A DNA stretch of 13,465 nucleotides from CAZKFN01 sp964552035 (GCA_964552035.1 CAZKFN010000068.1:1-13465), one strand, 5' to 3'; shown: positions 1-8,081, counted from the stretch's first letter. Made by a program: numbers and translations. Notes: generated by a model from the sequence alone, not told the origin.

Positions 1-97
1 TTGACAGACTAGTAATTGCGAATATAACAGGTGCATAAACGGATAATCAGATAAAATATTTACTATTTAATTAATCACACAATAATTTTAGTTTATT

Positions 98-105
98 TAA
101 CTTTG
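98..105 (+). promoter_or_regulatory. Candidate -7 promoter element (TAACTTTG)
   Basis: TAACTTTG is an exact match to the Bacteroidota -7 consensus TAnnTTTG and ends 18 bases before the ATG at 124. No convincing -33 TTG is seen at the usual distance upstream. It also argues against a translation start at the TTG at 103-105, which lies inside this element. Confidence 0.45.
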
Positions 106-123
106 CATGCGAATTATTTTTTT

Positions 124-837
124 ATGAGAATAAGAGTTTATAGCTTACTGCTGTGTTTTGTTTTTTGTACGGTTTCATTATCGGCTCAACAAACTGATGA
201 GCATGGGAGAAATCTTGATAAATTAACTTTAAAAAAAAGGGGATTAAATAAAGAACGTTACAGCCATTTTTTTATAGGTTATGGTTTTTTGTTGGGAAAG
301 GCGGAGAGTGATAGCGCCCAAACAATAATTCCTAAATCCTCCTCTTTCCAATTAGGGTATTTACACAAAAGAAAAGTAAACAATTGGTATGAGTTAGGTT
401 TTGATTTGATGTACCATTATCGTTCTTTTCATATTCAACAAGATAGCATGAAGAAGGTTCCTAATAATCAATTGGTAAAAAAAGAGAAATTGGTTTTTAA
501 CAGCATACAACTCATGCCTTTTCAGCGAATAAAGTTTAAAAATAAATATCATTCTGCGGGTATATTTCTAGACATGGGTGCTTTTGCCGGTTGGAATTAT
601 CGCATCAAACATCAAACCCAGGAAATCAATAATACCCCACATACGGGTAAGACAAAAACTGTGAATCTTAGGTTAAACTATACAGAAGATTTTACCTATG
701 GTGTTATGGCAAGGCTAGGCATTAATCGCTTTGTATTCTATGGTAGGTATTACTTTTCAGACTTATTTAAAGACCAAAGTAATTTACCAGAGCTAACAAG
801 GTATGAAGTGGGATTGAGAATAGGAGTACACCAGTAA
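124..837 (+). CDS. Secreted protein, probable outer-membrane beta-barrel
   Basis: A 237-residue protein that I cannot assign to a named family. Residues 1-21 form a clear Sec signal peptide (MRIR, then a hydrophobic stretch, then LSA before QQ), so it leaves the cytoplasm. The rest alternates polar and hydrophobic or aromatic residues (for example FFIGYGFLLG, SFQLGYLHKR and a final LTRYEVGLRIGV). This is the usual look of a small outer-membrane beta-barrel, with a terminal beta strand rich in alternating hydrophobics. A longer frame could begin at the TTG at 103, but the ATG at 124 starts the signal peptide cleanly and the TTG sits in a promoter-like element. The gene is convergent with the ybaB-type gene, with only three bases between their stop codons. 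Barrel assignment is inference from composition; a periplasmic beta-rich protein is the main alternative. Confidence 0.75.
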   Translation: MRIRVYSLLLCFVFCTVSLSAQQTDEHGRNLDKLTLKKRGLNKERYSHFFIGYGFLLGKAESDSAQTIIPKSSSFQLGYLHKRKVNNWYELGFDLMYHYRSFHIQQDSMKKVPNNQLVKKEKLVFNSIQLMPFQRIKFKNKYHSAGIFLDMGAFAGWNYRIKHQTQEINNTPHTGKTKTVNLRLNYTEDFTYGVMARLGINRFVFYGRYYFSDLFKDQSNLPELTRYEVGLRIGVHQ

Positions 838-840
838 GAA

Positions 841-1137
841 TCACCTCATTCCTGGTAACATTCCCTTAGCAATATTTTGCATTTCACTTTCATAAACTTT
901 TTCAGCTTTTTCCATTGCACGTTGAATGGCAGAAAGTGTTAAGTCTTCAATTTGCTCTTTATCTCCAGCTTGAATGATTTCATCGTTAATGGCAATAGAA
1001 ATAACCTTTTTATTGCCGTTGACAATTACCTTAACTCCTTGTACTTCTGCCTCGACGCTAATCGTGTCTAATCGTTTTTTTACTTCTTCTGATTTTTGTT
1101 GCATTTCTTGCAACTTGCCCATCATATCTCCAAACAT
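841..1137 (-). CDS. Nucleoid-associated protein, YbaB/EbfC family
   Basis: A 98-residue protein of normal length for YbaB/EbfC, small DNA-binding proteins that act as dimers on the nucleoid. The sequence begins MFGDMMGKLQEMQQKSEEVKK, the typical N-terminal amphipathic helix. A central beta sheet follows (VEAEVQGVKVIVNGNKKVISIAIND), then a long C-terminal helix (EDLTLSAIQRAMEKAEKVYE) ending in GMLPGMR, which matches the glycine- and methionine-rich tail of the family. In many bacteria this gene sits with dnaX-recR; here it stands alone between a convergent gene and the divergent fabG. A TATTTTTG element on the minus strand, 17 bases before the ATG, may be its promoter. The family call is firm; the cellular role is taken from the family. 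Confidence 0.93.
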   Translation of the reverse strand: MFGDMMGKLQEMQQKSEEVKKRLDTISVEAEVQGVKVIVNGNKKVISIAINDEIIQAGDKEQIEDLTLSAIQRAMEKAEKVYESEMQNIAKGMLPGMR

Positions 1138-1154
1138 AGTTGTTCTTTTTTATG

Positions 1155-1162
1155 CAAAAATA
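1155..1162 (-). promoter_or_regulatory. Candidate -7 promoter element (TATTTTTG)
   Basis: Read on the minus strand this is TATTTTTG, an exact TAnnTTTG match, 17 bases upstream of the YbaB-family start at 1137. No -33 TTG is seen at the expected spacing. The surroundings are T-rich, so a chance match is quite possible. Confidence 0.35.
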
Positions 1163-1216
1163 AGAAAGTAAGCAAAGAGTGTGAGGATAAAATATAAACT
1201 ATAGGTTAAAGTGCCT

Positions 1217-1243
1217 TTGATTTTTATAGAAATGTTATCTTTG
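1217..1243 (+). promoter_or_regulatory. Candidate fabG promoter (TTG -33, TATCTTTG -7)
   Basis: TATCTTTG at 1236-1243 is an exact TAnnTTTG -7 match, 24 bases before the fabG ATG. A TTTG ending at 1219 lies 16 bases upstream of it, just short of the commonly quoted 17-23 base spacing for the -33 element. Of the promoter candidates here this one has both halves, so it is the best supported for a housekeeping gene. Confidence 0.5.
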
Positions 1244-1267
1244 ACCAAGTACTAAAAATAAGAACAA

Positions 1268-2014
1268 ATGAAATTAATGCAAGGAAAAGTTGCCTTAGTA
1301 ACTGGAGGGACTAGAGGTATAGGAAAAGGAATTGTAATTAAGTTGGCTGAGCAGGGTGCCGATATTGCTTTTACCTATCATTCTTCTGTAGAAAAGGCAA
1401 AGTTAGTTGAAGATGAATTAACTGCCTTGGGGGTAAAAGCTAAAGGCTATCAATCTGATGCTTCTAACTATGCAGCTTCTGAAAAGCTCATTGCCGATGT
1501 GGTAAATGATTTTGAGCGAATTGATGCAGTGGTAAATAATGCTGGAATTACTAGAGATGGATTGTTGATGCGTATGAGTGAAGAGAATTGGGATTTAGTG
1601 ATGCAAACGAATTTAAAATCGGTGTATAACATTACCAAAGCTGTCCAAAGAACACTTTTAAAACAGCGTTCCGGCTCGATTATTAACATGAGTTCTATAG
1701 TCGGTGTGCGTGGTAATGGTGGGCAGGCAAATTATGCTGCTTCAAAAGCGGGGGTGATTGGATTTACAAAGTCTATTGCTCAGGAATTAGGAAGCAGAAA
1801 TATTAGATGCAATGCCATTGCTCCTGGATTTATTGCAACAGAAATGACCGATGAATTAAGTGAGGAGGTAATCAAGGATTACTTAAAAAATATCCCTTTA
1901 AATAGAGTAGGGACTCCAGAAGATGTAGCTAATGCTGTACTTTATTTAGCTTCGGATTTATCTACTTATGTTTCTGGTCAAACCCTGAGTGTTTGTGGTG
2001 CTTTGTTAACCTAA
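1268..2014 (+). CDS. fabG: 3-oxoacyl-ACP reductase FabG (short-chain dehydrogenase)
   Basis: A 248-residue classical short-chain dehydrogenase of the length expected for FabG, which reduces 3-oxoacyl-ACP to 3-hydroxyacyl-ACP with NADPH in fatty-acid elongation in the cytoplasm. Visible motifs: the cofactor loop TGGTRGIG at residues 12-19, NNAG at 90-93, the structural Asn at 115, and the catalytic set Ser143, Tyr156 and Lys160 within GNGGQANYAASKAG, a block very close to that of E. coli FabG. NAIAPGFIATEMT follows as the usual substrate and cofactor segment. The C-terminus reads SVCGALLT in place of the more common VDGG ending. It is not next to acpP, fabD or fabF in this window. The next gene begins 25 bases downstream on the same strand, so the two are probably co-transcribed. 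Another SDR of similar specificity cannot be fully excluded. Confidence 0.88.
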   Translation: MKLMQGKVALVTGGTRGIGKGIVIKLAEQGADIAFTYHSSVEKAKLVEDELTALGVKAKGYQSDASNYAASEKLIADVVNDFERIDAVVNNAGITRDGLLMRMSEENWDLVMQTNLKSVYNITKAVQRTLLKQRSGSIINMSSIVGVRGNGGQANYAASKAGVIGFTKSIAQELGSRNIRCNAIAPGFIATEMTDELSEEVIKDYLKNIPLNRVGTPEDVANAVLYLASDLSTYVSGQTLSVCGALLT

Positions 2015-2039
2015 ATTTTTTCTTTAAACTTAACTTATT

Positions 2040-4127
2040 TTGAATTTGGTTAGCCATTATCCTTTATGGATGTATTTACTTTGCTTTGTATTAGGAGCAT
2101 TGTATGCCTATATTCTTTATAAAAAAGACAAACGGCTAACTGAATTCACTAAGTCGATTATTAGGGTTTTAGTTGTCTTAAGAATCTTAAGCGTAGCTTT
2201 TATTGCTGCTCTTCTTTTGGCTCCTCTGGTAAAATATTTGAGCAAAAACATTGAGCCACCTATTTTGATTTTGGCACAAGATTATTCGTCTTCCATGACA
2301 ATGATTGCTGATTCTTCCTTTTATTTGAATGATTTTGAAGAGAATTTATCGGACTTTAAAAAGGAAATGAATCAAACGTTTAAGGTAGATCATTTTTACT
2401 TTGCTGGAGATTTTAAATCAGCTGATTCTTCTATTGTTTACAATGGGAAAATGACGGATTACCAACAGCTTTTTCAGCAAATAGAAAATCGATACATTAA
2501 TAGAAATGTCGGTGCGGTAGTTTTGATAAGTGATGGAATTTACAATAGGGGTTCTAACCCTTTATATTTAAACAATACTAATAAATTCCCCCTATACAGC
2601 ATTGCTATGGGAGACACCACTGTTAGACGTGATGTTAAAATCGATAGGTTAAGGCATAATGAAATTGCCTATTTGGATAATAAATTCCCCTTAGAAGTAT
2701 CGCTTAGCTTTGATCAAGCAAAGGGGGAGGAAACACAGCTTCAGCTTTATAAAAATGATAATTTGATATATGAAAAAGCTTATACCATTCATGAAAATAA
2801 TGAACATCATATTGCATCCATTCAATTAAAAGCAGAGGAAGTTGGGTTACAAAAATATGAAGTCGTGCTTACGCCCATAAAAGAAGAGTTAAATGTACTC
2901 AACAATAAAAAGGTGTTTTACATTGATGTTTTGGATTCCCGGCAAAAGGTATTGCTTCTATACGATGCACCTCACCCAGATATTGGGGCTATTCATGAGG
3001 TTTTAAATTCCAGTAAAAGCTATGAAGTAAAGTTGCAAAAAGCCAGGGAATTTGAAGGAGATTTTAATAATTTCAATTTGGTCATCCTTTATCAGTTGCC
3101 TTCAAACAACTTTTCAGCCAATTCGATTCTAAATCAACTCTCAGAAAGTAAGGTGGCCGTTTGGTATATTTTAGGCTTACAATCAAATTATGCAGTATTA
3201 CATAATTTAGATTTACCATTTAAAGTGGAGGTCAATCCACAGGATTTTAGTGATGTTTATCCGCTCTATAATTCTGCTTTTCCCTTGTTTACACTTTCTG
3301 ATAATGCATTAAATGTTTTAAAAAACTTGCCGCCTTTACGTTCACCTTTTGGAAAATATAAAATGCAAGGTTCGTCCCAACTCTTATTGTGGCAAAAGCT
3401 GGGTAATGTAGAAACAGAATATCCCTTATTTTTATTTAGTGAATTCAAGGATAAAAAGAATGCCGTATTTATTGGAGAAGGAATTTGGCGATGGAGGCTG
3501 GCCAATTTTGCCAACAATGAAAATCATGAAGGCATAGATGAATTGATTACCAAGACGGTACAATACTTGTCTTTAAAAGCTGATCGAAGCTATTTTAGAA
3601 TTGCACATGAGCGTCAATTTTTAGAAAATGAGGCTATAATTTTTGATGCACAATTGTATAATGAAAGTTATGAATTGGTCAATGAGGTAGAGGTGAAGTT
3701 GGATATTCAAGATTTAGATGGGAAACTCTATAATTATGCCTTTAACAAATTAGGAGATGCCTATCATTTAGAAATTTCTTCTTTACCAATTGGGAGTTAT
3801 ACCTATGTTGCACGCACCACCTTTGGAGCTAATAAGTATGAGAAGAAAGGGGAGTTTACTGTTGAGGAGCTTCAATTAGAAGCTGCGGATTTGGTAGCGA
3901 ATCACAATTTGTTGTATCAGCTTTCTGTAAACAGTGATGCCGAGGTTTTTTATCCTAGAGAACTGGATAAATTAGCCAATGCATTGAATCAAAGAGAAGA
4001 TATTTCTTCGATTTCATACCATGAAGAAGAAGTACAAGAAGTCATCAATCTCCCTTGGATATTTTATATACTCCTCTTTTTACTGAGCTTAGAATGGTTT
4101 ATCAGAAAAAGGAATGGAGCTTATTAA
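2040..4127 (+). CDS. Membrane-anchored VWA-like protein with C-terminal helix
   Basis: A 695-residue protein. Two hydrophobic helices lie near the N-terminus (about residues 11-27 and 42-62), as in Bat-type proteins. A von Willebrand A-like domain follows (about 75-195) carrying the metal-site motif DxSxS at 81-85 (DYSSS), a possible partner Thr138 and the SDG at 163-165 (LISDGIYNRG). A long extracytoplasmic beta-rich region comes next, then one final helix (about 672-688) and a basic tail (FIRKRNGAY). The layout suggests a cell-envelope protein with its bulk in the periplasm; function unknown. Translation appears to start at TTG (2040-2042), since no ATG lies between the fabG stop and this point. 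The first in-frame ATG, at residue 11, would remove SHYPLW just ahead of the first helix. Its stop overlaps the nosY stop by four bases, tail to tail. Confidence 0.8.
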   Translation: MNLVSHYPLWMYLLCFVLGALYAYILYKKDKRLTEFTKSIIRVLVVLRILSVAFIAALLLAPLVKYLSKNIEPPILILAQDYSSSMTMIADSSFYLNDFEENLSDFKKEMNQTFKVDHFYFAGDFKSADSSIVYNGKMTDYQQLFQQIENRYINRNVGAVVLISDGIYNRGSNPLYLNNTNKFPLYSIAMGDTTVRRDVKIDRLRHNEIAYLDNKFPLEVSLSFDQAKGEETQLQLYKNDNLIYEKAYTIHENNEHHIASIQLKAEEVGLQKYEVVLTPIKEELNVLNNKKVFYIDVLDSRQKVLLLYDAPHPDIGAIHEVLNSSKSYEVKLQKAREFEGDFNNFNLVILYQLPSNNFSANSILNQLSESKVAVWYILGLQSNYAVLHNLDLPFKVEVNPQDFSDVYPLYNSAFPLFTLSDNALNVLKNLPPLRSPFGKYKMQGSSQLLLWQKLGNVETEYPLFLFSEFKDKKNAVFIGEGIWRWRLANFANNENHEGIDELITKTVQYLSLKADRSYFRIAHERQFLENEAIIFDAQLYNESYELVNEVEVKLDIQDLDGKLYNYAFNKLGDAYHLEISSLPIGSYTYVARTTFGANKYEKKGEFTVEELQLEAADLVANHNLLYQLSVNSDAEVFYPRELDKLANALNQREDISSISYHEEEVQEVINLPWIFYILLFLLSLEWFIRKRNGAY

Positions 4128-4906
4128 AAATCCTTCCTTTTTGAAACTCTATTGATAAAGTAGGTGGGAACAATTACCCAAACCGATAAGATTAGCAAGG
4201 ACAGGATTAAACCCAAGTTGGTTCCAAAAAACTGTCTAAATACTGCACCGGTATATCCCATTAAAGCAGAAATATCTAGCTTCAATAAAATCAATGTTCT
4301 AGATAAATCAATAGGATTAAACATACTTGCTACCAAAGCAAATTTATCTAGTGGATATTCATTAAAATAGAGTAGTGCCATTAAAAAGAGTCCATCATAA
4401 GCAACAGCTAGAAATAACCACAACAAAATAGCATAGCTAAAACCTTTTATTTTATTCTCATTGTTTAGAGCAATTAAGAAAGCTAGAGCTGTAAAAATAA
4501 AAGTTAAAAAACTTCCTGTTCCTATGAGTAATGAAAAATCCCATATTGCACTACTGTTAAATATGCCATAAAAAATAAATGGGATTCCTAGTCCTATAAT
4601 TAGGCTGAGAGAAAGAGAGGTTGCCACCCCTATGTATTGGCCTAAAAAAATAGTACTTCTTTTAATGGGTTGTGCTAAAAGCAATTCAGTAAATTCCTCA
4701 GAATCGTAATAATACATCACGCCAAAAATGGTTCCAATTAAGGGGACTAAAATGATAATGACGTTCATTAGTGTAATCACTGCTTTAGATAAATCATTAT
4801 TCATAAATAACAGTACCACGCCCATTAGCAAATAGAATAATAAGTAAACATAGCTCCAACGGCTACGCATCAAATCGTAAAAGCTGTATTTTAATATTTT
4901 AAGCAT
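4124..4906 (-). CDS. nosY: NosY, ABC transporter permease for CuZ maturation
   Basis: A 260-residue integral membrane protein with six predicted helices (about 18-36, 43-66, 92-113, 125-147, 158-180, 230-252), the size and topology of NosY. The YYYDSEEFTELLLAQPI block at 65-81 is the conserved first cytoplasmic segment of this permease type. NPIDLSRTL (197-205) followed by GYTGAVF (217-223) matches the NosY signature after the fifth helix. With NosF it forms the ABC transporter that works with periplasmic NosD to build the CuZ centre of nitrous oxide reductase. It is the last gene of the operon: its start overlaps the nosF end by eight bases, implying translational coupling, and its stop overlaps the oppositely directed VWA gene by four bases. 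Confidence 0.9.
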   Translation of the reverse strand: MLKILKYSFYDLMRSRWSYVYLLFYLLMGVVLLFMNNDLSKAVITLMNVIIILVPLIGTIFGVMYYYDSEEFTELLLAQPIKRSTIFLGQYIGVATSLSLSLIIGLGIPFIFYGIFNSSAIWDFSLLIGTGSFLTFIFTALAFLIALNNENKIKGFSYAILLWLFLAVAYDGLFLMALLYFNEYPLDKFALVASMFNPIDLSRTLILLKLDISALMGYTGAVFRQFFGTNLGLILSLLILSVWVIVPTYFINRVSKRKDF

Positions 4907-5609
4907 AGGTAGTTTCTAATATGGAGGCAATTGCCTGTTCAAAATCGGGTTGATGAGTTTGTTGTTTCAATTTTTCAATCTTCTTTTTAAAATAAATTTT
5001 TCCTTCTAGCAAGAATACAATTTCGTCCGATACATCTTCAACAAAACTTAAGATGTGTGAAGTAACTAAAATGGTTTTACCCTTTTCTTTTTCTATCTCT
5101 ATGTATTTTTTTAATCGTAGAAGTGATATAGGATCAAGCCCATTGGTAGGTTCATCAAGAATCACTATAGGGCTATCAAACATAAAAGTTATGGTCAAGT
5201 TTGATTTTTGTATGGTTCCTCCAGAGAGGTTACTCATCTTTTTATTGAGAAAGGGCTGTAAGTTAAAAAGTTCAATTAATTCTCTGTCTTTATCTGTTTT
5301 TATTCCTCTTAAGTCCTTAATCATATTGATAATTTCTTGCAAGTTGAGGTTGTTGGGAAAATTAGCTATTTGAGGTAAGTAATCTATACCCTTTCTATAA
5401 CGAACATTACCTTTAATATTTTCACCATTAACCAAAATTTCTCCTTTATCTGGGAGGACCATTCCAAGAATACATTTAATTAAAGTTGTTTTTCCAGAAC
5501 CATTAGGACCAAGGATAGCAAATAATCCTCCTTTATTAATGGATAAGTCCAATCCTTTTAACACCTCATTTTTACCAAATTTCTTTTGTAAATTATTAAT
5601 TTCTATCAT
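4899..5609 (-). CDS. nosF: NosF, ABC transporter ATP-binding protein
   Basis: A 236-residue ABC ATPase with every expected motif: Walker A GPNGSGKTT at 34-42, Q-loop Gln80 in YLPQ, signature LSGGT at 128-132, Walker B VILDE at 149-153 followed by PTNGLDP, and the switch His185 in VTSH. It belongs to the single-domain CcmA/NosF type. Its place between nosD and nosY identifies it as NosF, the motor of the NosDFY complex, working on the cytoplasmic face of the inner membrane. The start overlaps the end of nosD by 14 bases and its end overlaps nosY by eight, so the three are translationally linked. The motifs alone show only an ABC ATPase; the specific name comes from context. Confidence 0.93.
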   Translation of the reverse strand: MIEINNLQKKFGKNEVLKGLDLSINKGGLFAILGPNGSGKTTLIKCILGMVLPDKGEILVNGENIKGNVRYRKGIDYLPQIANFPNNLNLQEIINMIKDLRGIKTDKDRELIELFNLQPFLNKKMSNLSGGTIQKSNLTITFMFDSPIVILDEPTNGLDPISLLRLKKYIEIEKEKGKTILVTSHILSFVEDVSDEIVFLLEGKIYFKKKIEKLKQQTHQPDFEQAIASILETTYA

Positions 5610-6867
5610 GTGTAATTTTTTTCATTCTAGGGTTTTTATCCATCAAATTATCTGGAGTAAAAATAGGAGATACTCTTTCAGAAAAATCCAATAAATCAAT
5701 AAATAAGCTGCGAAGTAAAATAATGGCTTCAGGTGTTCCGCTAACCACATAAGAGAATAATTTAACCGGTCTGTAAGGAACATCTCCAATACCATCCTTA
5801 TCTAGATCGTAGCCGGAATATTCACTCCAATAATTTCTATCAAATTCATTGTCGCTAAGTCTGCCGTTGTACGATAAGTCAAAAGAGTTGTATAAGAAGT
5901 TGTTGTTGGTGAAAATATTTTCATAACAAGCTCCTTTAACATTTATAGCCCAGCCATTGCTTTCAAAATCATTATTTTTAAAATAAATTCTACTGTTTCC
6001 TTCAGCTGTAATTCCAACGGTATTTTTATAGAACGTATTATTTATAATTTCAGAATCTCTTAGTTCTTTTAATAATAAACCATAAGAGGCAGTTCCCCAA
6101 TTTTCTCTAAAAGTATTGTCGTATAAATCAATATAATCAGAAAACATAACGGCAACTCCCGCCCCGTTATTTTCAAAAATATTATTGACGACTGTATCGT
6201 TCTTGCTCATCATAAAATGCAATCCGTAACGCACATTACCTTTGCTAAAATTTCCTTCAATCATTAAGTTGTCAGAAAATTCAAGATAAATTCCATCTCT
6301 AAGACCTCTAACATCATTGTCTAGAATTTCAACGTGTTTGCTGTGCCAAAGATGTATAGCATTTCCTGCACTAAACTCACTGGTAGCATGACCTAAGATT
6401 TTGTTGTTGATGATTTTTCCATTTCTAGATTTTTGTATATACAATCCGAAAAAGGGGTCTTCAATAATTAAGTTTTGGATTAAGAAATTATTGGAATTTG
6501 CGAGTCGAACTGCTGCATAATCTTTGGAGTAGCTAACTTCTACATTGATAATCTTTAAGCCATCAAAAGTTATATCATCTGCATTTACAGTAAATATTTC
6601 ACCTTGGTTTTTTCCATCCACTACGGGGTAGCCTTCACCAATAATGGCAATAGATTTATCCACTTTAAGATTGCTTTCCTCATAAATTCCAGATTTAATA
6701 AAAACCGTATCACCGTGATTTGCTTTTTCTATCCCTTCTTTTATAGTTTTGATAGGGCAGGTGTTGCAAACGGTAATTGTGTTTTGAGCCATAAGAAACA
6801 GTGGAAAGCTCAGTAAAAAACTACTTAATAGCAACTTATAAAAACTAAGTAGAAGAGTTTTTAACAT
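5596..6867 (-). CDS. nosD: NosD, periplasmic copper-site maturation protein
   Basis: A 423-residue exported protein. Residues 1-27 are a Sec signal peptide ending LMA before QN. The body is a right-handed beta-helix: repeated short units such as IINNKI, ILDNDV, MIEGNF, VVNNIF, LYDNTF and IINNTF fill about residues 100-345, as in NosD/CASH-domain proteins. The C-terminal part carries the NosD hallmark NYW (345-347), then GYDLDKDGIGD (352-362) and YRPVKLF, and a terminal helical segment. A CNTC pair at 34-37, just after the signal peptide, could bind metal. NosD acts with NosFY in assembling the CuZ centre of NosZ. An upstream TTG (6880-6882) would add five residues; the ATG at 6867 gives a cleaner signal peptide. 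It lies 24 bases after nosL and overlaps nosF by 14. Confidence 0.93.
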   Translation of the reverse strand: MLKTLLLSFYKLLLSSFLLSFPLFLMAQNTITVCNTCPIKTIKEGIEKANHGDTVFIKSGIYEESNLKVDKSIAIIGEGYPVVDGKNQGEIFTVNADDITFDGLKIINVEVSYSKDYAAVRLANSNNFLIQNLIIEDPFFGLYIQKSRNGKIINNKILGHATSEFSAGNAIHLWHSKHVEILDNDVRGLRDGIYLEFSDNLMIEGNFSKGNVRYGLHFMMSKNDTVVNNIFENNGAGVAVMFSDYIDLYDNTFRENWGTASYGLLLKELRDSEIINNTFYKNTVGITAEGNSRIYFKNNDFESNGWAINVKGACYENIFTNNNFLYNSFDLSYNGRLSDNEFDRNYWSEYSGYDLDKDGIGDVPYRPVKLFSYVVSGTPEAIILLRSLFIDLLDFSERVSPIFTPDNLMDKNPRMKKITHDRN

Positions 6868-6891
6868 AGGATTGAGTTTCAATTGATGCTT

Positions 6892-7323
6892 TTATTTCTT
6901 AAGGCGTTCGTTGATTCCTGTCCAATCATAAATATCTCCTGGATTATCTTGTTCCACTTTTAGGGCATCTTGTTGATTTTTAAAACCTGCCAAATGTTCG
7001 CTCATTGGGCTTTTGATGTTTTCAGAAACCAGATAGGTTGCCTTTTCTGCTTCAGTAAATTTTCCAGGATTATTGTAATCACAAATAAGCATATACGCCA
7101 TATTTACATCCGAGAAGATTTGTTGCTTAGAATGAACTAAACATTCAATACTATCAAATTTATAGGCTTTTCCTTTATTGGTTACCATTTGTGCGGCAAA
7201 TCTATTATCGACGATGGTCATATCGCAGTAATCGCATTTATCCATTCCATATTCTACGGTGCTTGGGGCAACTTGACAAGCTACAAAAAATAGCAGTAAA
7301 CTATATAAGATGTATTTTTTCAT
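6892..7323 (-). CDS. nosL: NosL, copper-chaperone lipoprotein
   Basis: A 143-residue lipoprotein. A short hydrophobic signal ends in FFVAC, making Cys16 the lipidated residue. The family motif CDYCDM (Cys30, Cys33, Met35) is followed by the conserved AAQ/FDSIEC region (43-61) and SPMSEHLAGF (105-114), as in NosL proteins. NosL binds Cu(I) through the Cys/Met motif and delivers copper for NosZ maturation on the periplasmic side of the membrane. A TTG 12 bases upstream (7333-7335) is in frame, but the ATG at 7323 begins a normal MKK signal peptide. It starts 12 bases after the preceding membrane-protein gene and precedes nosD by 24 bases, so it is inside the operon. Confidence 0.93.
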   Translation of the reverse strand: MKKYILYSLLLFFVACQVAPSTVEYGMDKCDYCDMTIVDNRFAAQMVTNKGKAYKFDSIECLVHSKQQIFSDVNMAYMLICDYNNPGKFTEAEKATYLVSENIKSPMSEHLAGFKNQQDALKVEQDNPGDIYDWTGINERLKK

Positions 7324-7335
7324 AAATTGATTCAA

Positions 7336-7953
7336 TTAACTGTTCTTTTTAAAATTCTTTAAACCTAAATAATAAGCTAGAAATACAACACCTATACTAG
7401 CAAACATCATATATCCACCAAGTTTTGGATAAGAATCCACATCAAAGTTTAACATTTTTTTATGTCCAAATAATGGAGGTTTATAAGACATTGGATTGCC
7501 AAACTCATCTTTATAGGACATAATTGCTTTAGGGTCTAGGTCTGTGCCATAATCAATCAGCCATTCATTAAAGTTATACATTCCGAGGATTCCAAGGATA
7601 CTCATAAGAATTAGCCAAGAGAGAATAAGCCTGTGATTTCCTTTTTTTAAGAGCACTAGGATACCAAAAAGCACCCCTAAAATGGCCATGCTAATTGTAA
7701 CTTTTGGAAAAACGTTAAAATGCCACAGTTCGTCATTTTCAGGAATATATTTCATTCCAATGTAGTGGTTCATTAGGTTGATGTTTTGCACATCACCATC
7801 TTTAACATCTTCAATCCCATTAATGTATATGTCCATGCCCAAGCCTGGAGCAGGATATTGTGGAGCTATTAGCGTAATGTTCCACAAAGGGAATTTAAAA
7901 AGCCCTAATAAGAGAAGGCTTCCAATAATCATTATAATGCCCGATTTTTTCAT
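7336..7953 (-). CDS. Four-helix membrane protein of the nos operon (NosB-like?)
   Basis: A 205-residue membrane protein with helices at about 5-22, 85-102, 108-126 and 179-197. An extracytoplasmic domain follows the first helix (about 25-84) and carries APQYPAPGLGM (30-40) and a MNHYIGMKYIPE block (61-72). A second loop (127-178) contains a His-rich FGHKKM. The His and Met residues in these loops could bind copper or face the cytochrome; this is inference. Clade II nos clusters are known to carry an uncharacterised integral membrane protein (nosB) next to nosZ. Position and topology fit that role, but I cannot confirm homology from sequence alone, so no symbol is given. It lies 197 bases after nosZ across a strong hairpin, and 12 bases before nosL. 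Membrane location is well supported; function is not known. Confidence 0.75.
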   Translation of the reverse strand: MKKSGIIMIIGSLLLLGLFKFPLWNITLIAPQYPAPGLGMDIYINGIEDVKDGDVQNINLMNHYIGMKYIPENDELWHFNVFPKVTISMAILGVLFGILVLLKKGNHRLILSWLILMSILGILGMYNFNEWLIDYGTDLDPKAIMSYKDEFGNPMSYKPPLFGHKKMLNFDVDSYPKLGGYMMFASIGVVFLAYYLGLKNFKKNS

Positions 7954-8056
7954 ATTTATGTATTTTATTCTTCTTTTGAAGTTGTAGTTTTTGAGTTGTG
8001 ATTTTACAATTCAGTTCTTAAGGGCTGATGATTTGGTTATAGATAGCTTTTAGAAA

Positions 8057-8081
8057 GGGTTGGAGGCTGTGCCTCCAACCC
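8057..8081 (-). terminator. Strong hairpin between nosZ and the membrane-protein gene
   Basis: GGGTTGGAGGC (8057-8067) and GCCTCCAACCC (8071-8081) pair perfectly over 11 bp around a three-base loop. On the minus strand a further G-U pair closes the base and the 3' side runs into TTTCT. This is GC-rich in an AT-rich gap, 69 bases past the nosZ stop. The poor T-run suggests a leaky terminator or an RNA-stabilising 3' stem rather than a complete stop. I see no TAnnTTTG on the minus strand between here and 7953, so the downstream genes probably depend on read-through. It could also be a copy of a dispersed palindromic repeat. Confidence 0.6.

Noticed and set aside
103..123. TTG start seven codons upstream of the first gene's ATG.
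   Set aside because: It lies inside the -7 promoter-like element and adds residues ahead of a complete signal peptide.
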